From assembly GCA_951213105.1 (NCBI GenBank), contig OX578135.1, positions 163,587,250 to 163,651,249 on the forward strand: a DNA stretch of 64,000 bases. Reading direction: 5' to 3'. The DNA comes from Amaurobius ferox (Eukaryota; Arthropoda; Arachnida; Araneae; Amaurobiidae). The notes under the pieces are model-generated. The model saw nothing but the letters and a program-made list of their open reading frames with translations. It had not been told where the DNA came from and made no database searches. Positions 1 to 10,035 of the stretch are shown here, piece after piece. A program made the translations under genes and the position numbers. Numbering within the stretch: position 1 is the first letter of the stretch; every line of letters begins with the position of its first letter.

Positions 1-275
1 TCTATACATGTCATCTGAATGTACATATTTTGTGTTAACCCCTTGGGCATAACTTTTAGCTTAACTAACCCCCACAATTTTACATCTCATTTGCGATTTT
101 GTTTTTGCTAGTGACTATAGTCTCTGCATCATTTTTACATGTCACCTGGATATGCATTTTTAACGTGACAAATCCCTGAGCATAACTTTTACTTCAGTAA
201 GCTCCCCTCCCCAATTTTCTATCTCGCCTCCCAATTCACCGATTTTGATTTTATTAGCAATTATAGTCTCTGAAC
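1..275. repeat. Degenerate tandem repeat, ~132-bp unit (left part)
   Basis: Two diverged copies of a unit are visible, with the landmark TACATGTCA at about 5 and 136, followed in each by a CATAACTTTTA motif and ending in ATAGTCTCTG. A third copy begins at 3976, directly after the hAT element. The array was therefore continuous before that insertion. No coding signal. Confidence 0.6.
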
Positions 276-3200
276 CAGTGGCGTACACAAGGGGAGGGGG
301 TTGTGGGGTTATCCCCCCCCCCCTTGAGCCAAAATATAGTGCCAGAATTTAAGTTACTTTCGAGGTTATTTTTTAGTAATTTTGAAAACTGTTGGTAAAG
401 CTAAAAAAAAAAAAAATTACTGTCATTTTCCCTTGCGCTGGCTCATCTACCCAAGTTGACAATGGAATCTCCAGTTTCTGTGATTGACAGAGCTCTTTTG
501 GAAGACCTCAAAAGTTGGGGGATGAGGGGTGGGAGGGAACCGGATTCCAGTTACTGGAGGAATGTAGCAGTAAAGAATCTGCGAGAGCAGTCGGTGTATG
601 TGTTTATGTCATGTGCAGTTTTTGTCACAAAATTTTTGTAAATTCCACGAAATTCTTCAGTACAAAACGGATTGTACTCTCCTCGAAACCAGTATTGTCT
701 GACGTAGTAAGCATCAAACCCAGCTATAAGAAAAAAGGAACTTTAATTGTTTCATTTTGTTCTTTTGTTATTCAGTTCTGACTCTGATCCCGCAAGCTGG
801 TGCTTCTTATTCAAGCTTCGAATTTTTGTCAGTTAATCACAAATTGTGCTCGTTAAATCAGTGGCGTTGATATTTGAATTCTATTTTTAATTATAATCTA
901 AAGTTACTGTATACTGCTCGGTATGTTTAAACGATCACATACTTCAATTTTACATTTCTTTGGTAAAAAGCCACGTGTAAGTGACTCTCGCATTAGTAGT
1001 GCAAATGCAGACATAACGCCATCCATCCCAAGTGCTTCTTCTTCCACTCAGCATGAATGTGGTGCTTTTATTGACAATATCTCCGGTTCTGTTAGTGAAG
1101 TCGCCCCTAGTTCAACACTTATATCGGGATTGAATAACGGTGCAAAGCCATGTGTGTCATCTAAACTCGACGAATGTGATACGATCCTGAATGCCTCTCA
1201 AAGCTTTACTAAAACACACCCATATGATATTGGATTGTTTGTAGCGAAAGTTATATCGAATGATAAAAAACTGGACATACTCAACAACGTCTGGGAACCC
1301 AATCCAGGATATGCTTTTCCAACAAAAGGAAAGAGAAATTTGCGATTCCAGTGTAAATGAACAGTGGAAATGGCTTGCTTATTCAGACTTTCTGGGTGGA
1401 GCCTTTTGCAAATTTTGTGCACTTTTTGCCCCTAATGATGGTGCCAGATCTGGTAAGCAGCTCTTAGGTCAGTTATGTAAAGCTAAATTTGATAACTGGA
1501 AAGATGCCGTTGAGCGATTTTCCCAGCATGAAAAATGTCACTATCATAAGCAATCAATAGAGATTGCTGGAACTTTGAGTGACATTATGTGTGGAAAGAA
1601 AAAGTCTATGGAAGAGCAATTAGATACTGCAGCAGTGAGAAAAAAATTAGAAAACATAAAAAATATCATACCAATCATTGAAACAGTTTTGTTTTGTGGA
1701 GAGCAAGGACTCACGTTGAGAAGGCACAGGGATTCAGGGAGAATTGCAGTGACCGAAAAACCAGATGAGAATGACCGAAACTTACGAGCACTGTTTCATT
1801 TCCAAAGTAAGTATGACCCCATTCTGAAACAAATGTTGGAATGCAGCGGTGGAAATGTGCAGTATATCAGCCCTCGAATCCAGAATAAAGTAATTGAAGC
1901 CTGTAATAATTTGATACTTCGCAAGCTTGTTTGTGAAATAAATGATCCAACTTTCTTTGCCATCCTCGCTGATGAAACAACTGACATAGCAGGTGTAGAA
2001 CAATTATCGCTATGCTTTCGTTATATCGACAGGGAAAAATTCGCTCTGAAAGAATTTTTTTTGCAATTCATTCCTATCCATAATGTAACGGGTAAAGGAA
2101 TTGCAACGACAATAATAAACAAGCTGCAATCATTAAATGTGGAGATCAAGAAGTTGCGTGGCTAAGGTTACGATGGAGCAGCCTCAATGAGCGGAAGACT
2201 AAATGGTGTTTAAGCCCATGTGAGGGAAGTGATTCCATCCGCCCTTTATGTACACTGCTCTGCCCACAGCCCCAACTTGGCAGTATCAAAAGCGTATGAG
2301 GTCACAGCAATAAGAAATTGCATGGGGACTATAGCAACCTTGTATGAATTCCTCAATACTCCAAAAAGGCAACATGTACTCACGACCGCAATAAATGATA
2401 TGGAAACATCTACTTCGCGACGAGAAAACTAAAACATCTCTGTGCAACCCAATGGTTGGAAAGGTATGACTCTGTAACAGCAGTAATAGAGCTTTGTGAT
2501 CCAGTTGTTGAAACACTCCAAAAAATATCAGACTGGATAAATAAGGATTCATCAGCACAAGCCAATTCTCTGCTGTGCATGGTAACAAATTGCCAGTTTG
2601 TGATTTCACTCTTTTGCATTCATAAGGCGTTCTCCTTAACTGTGCATTTGCGTAGGTTTCTGCAGAAGTTGACGATTGACGTACCGGAAGCAGTGAACCT
2701 GGCGGAAGACATTAGTAGTGAAATAAAATCTTTGCGCAAAAATGCCTATGGCGAATTCTCTAAAATATTTATTTCTGCCTCGGAAGTCTTAGAGAAGTTA
2801 GGATTATCCATTATAATTCCTCGTGTGGCTGGAAGATAAACGAATCGCGTCAACGTATCAGCAGCGACACCAGAAACATATTTCTGTGTCAGCATTTTCA
2901 TTCCATTTCTCGATTCTTTCTTGTCCCAGCTGGATTTATGCTTCCTAACACACCGAGAAATTGTAAAAGGATTCCAGTGCATTCTACCAACTGATCCTTC
3001 AGTTTTGCAACCCTCACAGCTTGAAGCTTTTGCAGCGCTCATGCAGTTTTATGCTTATGATTTGGGCGGTTGCCAGGAAAACTTAAATTCTGAGCTAACA
3101 CTGTGGTATAAAAGAATTATGAGAGCAGGGGGACACGATAAAGTTAGACCCCCGAAAACTGTTATAGAAAGTCTGGCTATATGCAACCAAAATATTATGC

Positions 3201-3967
3201 CTAATATATTTAGACGTCTGGAAATATTAGTCATCCTACCAGTTTCTGCTTGCACAAGCGAAAGATCATTCTCAACCCTTCGCCATCTTAAGACGTACCT
3301 ACGCAATTCCATTGGAAGTACAAGAATGAACGATCTAGCTCTTCTGAACATTCACAGGAATCATACCCCAACTGCAGAAGACTTATTAAATGAACTTGCA
3401 AAGAATCCTCGTTGACTGGACATTGCCTTATAACCTGTGAAGTGCGCAGTGACAAATCCATGCATTGACTCATAAGTATTGAGAATTATCTCTTTCATAA
3501 TCCATTGGAACTAAAAAAATAACTTTTATATTATTCTGATGTTATACATATAATTTACAGATATGAATATATATTAGTTTTCTCCTTTGATCAGCTAGTG
3601 GGTGAGTTAATTTTATGTTATTTTGTAATATCTATTCCTTAGACTTCTTATTGCAAATACGTGCATGTAGTATATTTTTAACACCAAAAGAGTTTTTATA
3701 TAAATAAAAAATAAATTTAACATTTGTATATACTGTATTGGCGTCAGATCAACATGCATTGCCAATGCCCAATGGGAAATGCCCGAACGGATTTACGAGT
3801 ATAATTTGAATAAATGATTTATTATAAAAGAATTACATACACAAACATATATATATTGGACTTTCAAACTATTATATATATATATATATATATATCATGA
3901 TTTCACTGAGGAAAAACTATCTCAGGGATGACCCCCCCCCCCTAAAGAAATCCTGGGTACGCCACTG
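276..3967 (+). mobile_element. hAT DNA transposon, full length, inactivated
   Basis: The ends are exact inverted repeats CAGTGGCGTAC (276-286 and 3957-3967), flanked by a perfect 8-bp target duplication CTCTGAAC (268-275 and 3968-3975). This is the signature of hAT elements. C tracts lie just inside both ends. The 3.7-kb unit carries one transposase gene in the + direction, now broken. The insertion sits inside a tandem minisatellite. Confidence 0.93.
923..3415 (+). pseudogene. hAT transposase pseudogene (TTF zinc finger/DDE/dimerisation)
   Basis: The fragments read in order as one transposase. The N-terminus begins MFKRSHTSILHFF (923). A TTF-type zinc finger region follows, with CKFC near 1410. 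The first catalytic Asp lies in ADETTDIAG near 1970. A Cys-His region (VHCSAHSPNLAVSKA) is near 2250, and the C-terminal hAT dimerisation segment with SERSFSTLRHLKTYLRN is near 3255-3310. The gene is broken by frameshifts near 1350 and near 2430 and by in-frame stops near 2165, 2210 and 2837. The family resembles the zinc-finger-MYM/hAT proteins common in arthropod genomes. It normally cuts and pastes its own element in the nucleus. It cannot encode a working enzyme as it stands. Confidence 0.9.
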
Positions 3968-3975
3968 CTCTGAAC

Positions 3976-4085
3976 CATCTATACGTATCACCAGAATATG
4001 CATATTCTTTTAGACAGCTTCCTGGATGTAACTTTTAGTGTAACTAGCCAATTTTACTTTAATGTAAATTAGGACTATGTAATGT
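3976..4085. repeat. Degenerate tandem repeat, ~132-bp unit (right part)
   Basis: Continues the 1-275 array after the hAT insertion: TATACGTATCACC, then ATGTAACTTTTAGTGTAACTAG, match the same order of motifs in the left copies. Confidence 0.5.
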
Positions 4086-4175
4086 TTTCACCAGGAGGGT
4101 GCGTCCATATGTGTCCAGAAATGTTATAAATGAGTGAGCAGGTGGGCGGTATGTTATTTTACTTATCTTAATAAT

Positions 4176-4732
4176 TAAGGTGACCAATCGTCCTCCTTTA
4201 GGGAGGACAGTCCTTCTTTTGTAGGTTCTGTCCTTCCTCGAAAAGTGTCCTCCTTTTCGATATTTTAAAACCAATCTGTTAATCTCTGTATTCAGAGATG
4301 CCGCGCCGAACTGTTCATGTGACGGTACAGTTCGGAAAGACGCGATTATGAAACGCATGCGCAGTGCATAGGAGAACTTCACATGTCTCGCACCATTGCG
4401 CACTTCACTTTGTTTACTTTATCTCTATATTATACTTCGTGTAATCAAGATTGAATGTTGATACTCTAGCTGCAGCACTTACCATAAAATTCAATATGAA
4501 GGATATTTCTTGCTCCGAAATTTCCAATATATTGTTACTGTTAGAAAATGATATATTGACAAAAAATATTCATTCAATGGAAAAATACTCATTTAAGTAA
4601 ATAATTAAAAGGGATGTAAGCATAATTAGAGTATTTTTGTTTGAATTAATAAAATGTTTCATTTATTTACGTTGTACTTTTTTCTTACATTTTTTCGTCC
4701 TCCTTTTCATTGTAAAAAAATTGGTCACCTTA
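4176..4732. mobile_element. Non-autonomous DNA transposon (MITE), 557 bp
   Basis: Exact 12-bp inverted ends TAAGGTGACCAA at 4176-4187 and 4721-4732 are flanked by the 7-bp direct repeat TAATAAT (4169-4175 and 4733-4739). The motif GTCCTCCTTT recurs in inverted or direct form near both ends. No coding capacity. The AT-rich flank makes the exact target duplication uncertain; hAT-like is the best guess. Confidence 0.75.
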
Positions 4733-4763
4733 TAATAATACACCCGTCGCTATACACAAAACA

Positions 4764-4817
4764 CATATGTATATACATATACTATATGCATATACATATA
4801 CTATATGCATATACATA

Positions 4818-4902
<85 letters not shown>

Positions 4903-4915
4903 CACATTACTAACA
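4764..4915. repeat. (TA)n/TATACA microsatellite
   Basis: Repeats of the type ATATACATATACTATATGC pass into a pure TA run of about 75 bp and then a short TGTATATA tail. The predicted open frame across it is an artefact. Confidence 0.95.
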
Positions 4916-5229
4916 CATATATAGGCTTAAATACATAGATGAGTGCCTCCCTCTACATGTCGCTCACGAGCCGCCACTGACCTGACTTTTAGAATGGTAA
5001 AACTAACCGTTTTCAATAAATGTTAGTTTTCTAGGTTTTCTTGCAGAATAGTTTGTGCAATAGTATTACATAAAAGTCATTTTAACATATCTGCTGATAC
5101 TTTCAGCTTTATTCATTTTAAATATTCTTGAACGTTCCTGAAGACATTAGTAGGCACCTTCTTTTATTGCATATCTAAAATTTACTCAGAATTAAAAAAC
5201 TATGCCATATCTTAGGAATGACAGATGCT

Positions 5230-6300
5230 AACATTCTAAAAATTGTCTAATTTTCTTTTTTTTTTATGAAAATATTTACAGAATGACTGATCACTTGACA
5301 TCATTAAGATTTTTAATTCTTTTATTATTATTTTTTAATTTTAAGGTAGGCCAGGGAAAAGGATCGCCATTTTATAGATTAATTAGTATTTTCTATGGAA
5401 ACATACTAAAATGTTGTCAGCATTTTCTAAGGTATGCAGATAATATATATCCAAAGAAGAAAGTAAGGGATGCATGTGTAGGACCTTTATTTTTCAGACT
5501 TATATTGAAACGATATTCAAAGGACTTTCGAATGCTTATATTACATAAATTATTTTGCAAAAAGTCTATAAAACTGGTATTTCTTAAAAACAGTTAGTTC
5601 TAGTATTCTATAATATATATATATATATATATATATAATGAACATTCACTTATTTGGAAATATTCTGTTATACTATTAAATATACTGCTCACTTATTTAG
5701 AAATATTCTGTTAGATATATTCTTTAATGGGGAAGTGGACCTGTGAAAATGGCCATAGATTTTGTAGCATAGCAAGTTCTTTTTTTCTCTTTGAAAATTT
5801 AAAAAAAATGTTCAGCATTCTCAAAAACATATAATAAAATATAGTTCTAAGGATCTGAGTGAAGGACATATGTGTGGAACCCCATCTTTCCAGCATATAT
5901 TAATGCAATATTTGGAGGACTTTCAAAGGATCCCATCACATTAACTATTTTTTTAAATGTTTAATTTCTTCAAAATAGATAATTCTAGCATTCTAAAAAT
6001 TGGCTAATTAATTTTCTTACATAAAAATATGCTTAACGTGAATATTCAAGTGGTATATATAAGAATAATAAAAAATTTTAATTTTGTTGCAGGTGTGTCC
6101 AAACGGACACCATTTTTTAGGACCACTTTATTTTCTAGGAATATTTTAAAAATGATCAACACTCTCTAAAATGTATAATAGAATGTATTCACAAGGATCT
6201 AAGAGAAGAACTTGTATGGATACCTATCGATTGCTAACATTTAAGACTGTGGTATTTGAAGGGCCTTTAAATGATGCTCAACAGTACAAAGTACTCTACA
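5230..6300. repeat. Three degenerate tandem copies of a ~360-395-bp unit
   Basis: Landmarks repeat in the same order three times. An ATTCTAAAAATTG-type start occurs near 5233, 5590 and 5988. A TCAGCATTYTC / TCAACACTCTC motif occurs near 5417, 5810 and 6157. A GGACTTTC / GGGCCTTT motif occurs near 5522, 5917 and 6260. A TA microsatellite (5610-5637) sits at the first junction. No coding signal conserved between copies. Confidence 0.6.
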
Positions 6301-6308
6301 AATTTAAA

Positions 6309-7612
6309 TAAGAAAGATCAATCATGCGTAAAGCATTGATTATGAAACACTTTCCAACTTCAATGCAATTTTATTTAAACATCTCTAAAATTCGATACAT
6401 TCCTCAGTAATATTTTTAAAATTATCATAATACTACATTAATTTATTATATTTGAAAACTTAAAACTTCATCAAAAAAAAAAAGAACTTTATTCAAATGA
6501 CAGCATTGAAATATAAATTACCTGGTTTAAACATCTCTAAAATGCAATACATTCCTTGGTAATATTTTTTAAATTATCATAATACTGCAATAATTTATTA
6601 TATTTGAAAACTTCATCAAAAATAAATGAACTTTATTCAAATTACATTAGCGAAATATGAATCGCCTGGCTCTATATAAAAGCAGCATTTCATTCATAAA
6701 CTTTTTTCCATTCCTTCCATTCATCACAATACTACAAAAAATTATTTTATTTAAAAACTTAAAACCATGGAGGTACAAGTAATTTAACTCTATACTTGAA
6801 ACTTCATCGAAAAAATCATCAGCATCTCTATGTAAAATCAATGAATGTTTCATTCATATCAGCTATATTGCAGACTCCATGAGCTAAATAATTTTGCATT
6901 AAAGAAATGCAGCAATTCTTATACAACTAATTTTACATCTTTTGGTGTTTACATTCTCCATACGTGAAAATTAGGCTTTGTTGTAGAAATAATCAAAGTT
7001 GGATGACCATTTAAACTCAAATATATTGTAATTGTGTTGTTTCAGAATGTAGATGCACAAAATTTAAGGAAAAATAAAGCGGTTTTAGGACAGATACAAC
7101 ACTAAATATAAATTAAAAGGAACTTTAAATATCACGATTTTGACACAAGATGGATGCCATATTTTATTTTGAAGTGGGTCATGTGATTTCTTCATATAAT
7201 GGTCACGTGATCTCTTCCTATAAAGGATATAATTATTATCTTAATTTTTATTTAAAAAACTACTGAATATATTTTGCTGAAATTTTTTTTATATATTATA
7301 TGGGATAATTTGAATATTTCCTAAAATTTTCGAAGCAATTTGTGAATTTTAAATTCTTGAAAAATGTTTGAAAAATTAGGTTCCATAGGGTTCAATATGT
7401 GTTTCATTTTTTCAACCCGGGTTCAATCCAAAACTAATTGGGTGATGCTATTCATTTATATTCCCATAGGTCCCACAGACCGTCTGAACAACATACTAAA
7501 ATTTAATTTTGATAAAGTCATTTTTACGGTAGTTATCGTGCTAACAGACAGACAGACAGATAGAATAAACAAAGTCATAAACATTTTTCAACTATGTTGT
7601 AAAGTGTTAAAA
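6309..7612 (+). repeat. Dispersed ~1.3-kb repeat, copy 1
   Basis: Collinear with 12636-13932 over its whole length. Both start AAGAAAGATCAATCATGC and end with ACAGACAGACAGA followed by a TTGTAAAGTGTTAAAA motif. The start contains a short hairpin (ATCAATCATGC/GCATTGAT). The first third contains about three internal copies of a ~165-bp unit (AAACATCTCTAAAAT motif). No long open frame; class unknown. Confidence 0.8.
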
Positions 7613-8119
7613 ATAATAAAATAGCTGAGGAATTGCTAATTATATGATTCTGAATAATCATTTACTCTATTTGTAATCTAAAATCACTATAAAATAATTT
7701 AATATTTACTTCATTTTAAAAAATGTCCTATGCCTAATATTTTATAAAAAATATTAAAAACTGTAAATAATTCAAAACCAGTTTATTTTAGCAGCTTAAA
7801 AATGATTTTATTCACTTCTTCAGGTCAAAATGCATATAAAATTACTGCTATCATAAATTCTTTCTCCTCCCTTCTTGACAATAAGAAACAGACCACATTT
7901 CTTTTTGAGCATGTCCTTACAATGAGAGCATTGTATATGCTAAAAGGTCCTTTTGTACAGTGACATATGCTGGTGGATGCTGCACAGTGAAAGGGTGGGG
8001 ATGATATAATAAGGGACAATCCACATGTTTAACAAAATGTTTATGCCTGTTCAGACCTTAGTTGGGGCAAAATAGAAGTGCAGTGGTTTATCCGGGGGTG
8101 GTACATCAAGGGTTGACTG
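7613..8119. other. AT-rich DNA, nothing recognised
   Basis: No exon, terminal repeat or tandem structure was recognised. The small open frame at 7825-8019 (-) lacks any familiar motif. Confidence 0.5.
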
Positions 8120-8700
8120 CACTTGTTTTAGTTAATACATTTGTATTACTTTCCTTATATACATAATGTATAAGGAAAGTATTGTGACGGGGTCGAAAAT
8201 TCGAATTCGAGTTTTCGACGGGAGAGCACGTTTCAAGCATCCCTGATCACGAATCAAACATTTTTGAAGTGATGTCTGTGTGTGTGTGAAAGTATGTGTG
8301 TGTGTGTGTGTGTGTCAGTGGGTCTGTGGAGACGATAACTGACGAACGAATGGACCGATTCAAACCAAATTTGGTACAAAAATCACAATCTGTAAACACT
8401 GGAAGCCTATTGTTTTTATACGCAAACGAATGTTCAGAACCCCCCTAAATTTTCGAATGAAATTTTGAAAAAATCGTCAAAAAATCAAAACCAATAATAA
8501 AGTTATGTAAATAGACATTCCTTATGTAATTTTTCATTAGAAAACGATTGACATAAATTTTAGAACGGTAACATGAACCGTTCTCGAGATATTGCACATT
8601 TTTCAAAAACATTATCAAAAAGTCAAATAAAATAGAAAAAAAATATTTCCTATTGAGAAACATGTTCACTTTTCATATATAATATTATGCGATAAATTGG
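8120..8700 (+). repeat. Dispersed repeat with palindromic head, copy 1
   Basis: Contains the inverted pair TACTTTCCTTATA (8147-8159) / TATAAGGAAAGTA (8169-8181), then ATTGTGACGGGGTCGAAAAT, a GT microsatellite (about 8277-8323), and ACGATAACTGACGAACGAA. A diverged copy lies in the opposite orientation at about 19010-19465. The repeat type is common in arthropod DNA; no coding capacity was seen. Confidence 0.75.
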
Positions 8701-8801
8701 GTGACATCATTCTCGTGGATCTAGCTCATTCCATTCATGAAAAAAGATACTTTGAGTAATACTTTTGCATTTGAACGCCAATTTATCTGCTGTAAGAATA
8801 A

Positions 8802-9233
8802 CTTATTTCTTCGTTCATAACGCTTGGCGAGATTTTGGCGACGAAATTGGCGGAATGTCGCCAACTTGGCGACTTTTTGAAATGTTGCCAAGTTAACGAA
8901 AATCTCGCCAAATGGTTTAAAAATGACTCTAAATCAATGAAAATGACGACTAATTGTGGAAAATTCAATATCTAATAAGTTATATAATATATAAATATAT
9001 AATAATAGTTATATAATATATGTCGAAAATTCAATATCTAATATGTTATATATATATATTTATATAACTTATTTCTTTGTCCATAACGCTTGCCGAGATT
9101 TTAGCAACAAAATTGGCGGAATGTCGCCAACTTGGCGACTTTTTGAAATGTTGCCAAATTAACGAAAATCTCGCCAAATGGATAAAAATGACGATAATCA
9201 ATGAAAATGACGACTAATTGTCGAAAAGTCAAT
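8802..9233. repeat. Pair of ~165-bp direct repeats with internal palindromes
   Basis: Copies at about 8802-8965 and 9068-9233 are offset by about 266 bp. Each contains the 17-bp palindrome GTCGCCAACTTGGCGAC (8857-8873, 9123-9139). Outer arms TTGGCGAGATTTT / AAAATCTCGCCAA (8824-8836/8899-8911; 9090-9102/9165-9177, the second with one mismatch) could form a longer stem. An AT-rich spacer separates the copies. Confidence 0.8.
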
Positions 9234-9967
9234 TTCTTGGAAAGGATATTAGTATCTACTAGAAGAAAAACCTATTTATTTTACTGTAAAAGTAGTAAAT
9301 TCATTTCATTATATAAGGAAAGTCATGTGTTGCCCACATCAGATTTTTTTTTGTTATGGTCTCCAAATATCTCTTGTACTATAGTAAATATCTGTCATCC
9401 AAAATCAATACTTCTGACATTTGAAGCAAAAGACTAGGTGCGTCTTGCATTCACACTTTACAAATTTGTTCAATTTTGTGAGTAATTCAAGTATAGTAAG
9501 TCTATTTTATAGTGTACATCATTACAATGGACAGTATATATTTTTCAATTATTGATCCTCCGATTTTCAATAAAAGTGGAGACATATGATAATAATATAT
9601 GTATCATTTGTGTTGATATATTAAATTAATTGTTTAAAAAGAATGGAGTCTGAGCATATATGCTGCTTTGACAAAATGTAAAAAAACACTGACAAACACT
9701 GTAAAAAAATGAACTTTTGGACTTTTAAATACTATGATTTTTCTTTTAGAATTTATGATAAATTTAAAATGACTTGAAATTTTTATAAGTGTTCTGAGAA
9801 TTTATTTGTAATTTTTTTCACTTACCAAAAATCATAAAAATCTTAAATCTGTTTAAAGATTTTTACTAAATATTTTAGGCTTCTTAATTTATTTTAGACA
9901 TATTTTGCTTAATTTAATTTGTAACTGTATGTTTGAAGTTAATATAAGAAATTCTTTTGAAATTTAG
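9234..9967. other. Seipin: Presumed seipin intron or upstream DNA
   Basis: AT-rich; no exon or element recognised. It ends in the splice acceptor AATTTAG directly before the first visible seipin exon. Confidence 0.5.
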
Positions 9968-10035
9968 GTATGTTTATGATAAAGTTGGATATGCTAGATT
10001 ACAATGGTAATGTGGTTAAGTCGTCGAATAGACCA
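9968..10035 (+). CDS. Seipin: Seipin exon (lumenal domain)
   Basis: Acceptor AATTTAG precedes it and donor GTAAGTG follows. The exon begins with the last two bases of a split Gly codon and reads MFMIKLDMLDYNGNVVKSS. This matches the conserved LGMFMV... strand of the seipin lumenal beta-sandwich. It ends in phase 0, joining to AILRYRS in the next exon 10.4 kb away. Confidence 0.85.

Noticed and set aside
4654..4938. 94-aa frame with Tyr-Ile repeats
   Set aside because: Translation of the MITE end and a TA microsatellite.
5283..5597. 104-aa frame considered as a missing upstream seipin exon
   Set aside because: It is part of a 380-bp tandem unit, frames are not conserved between units and it shows no seipin similarity.
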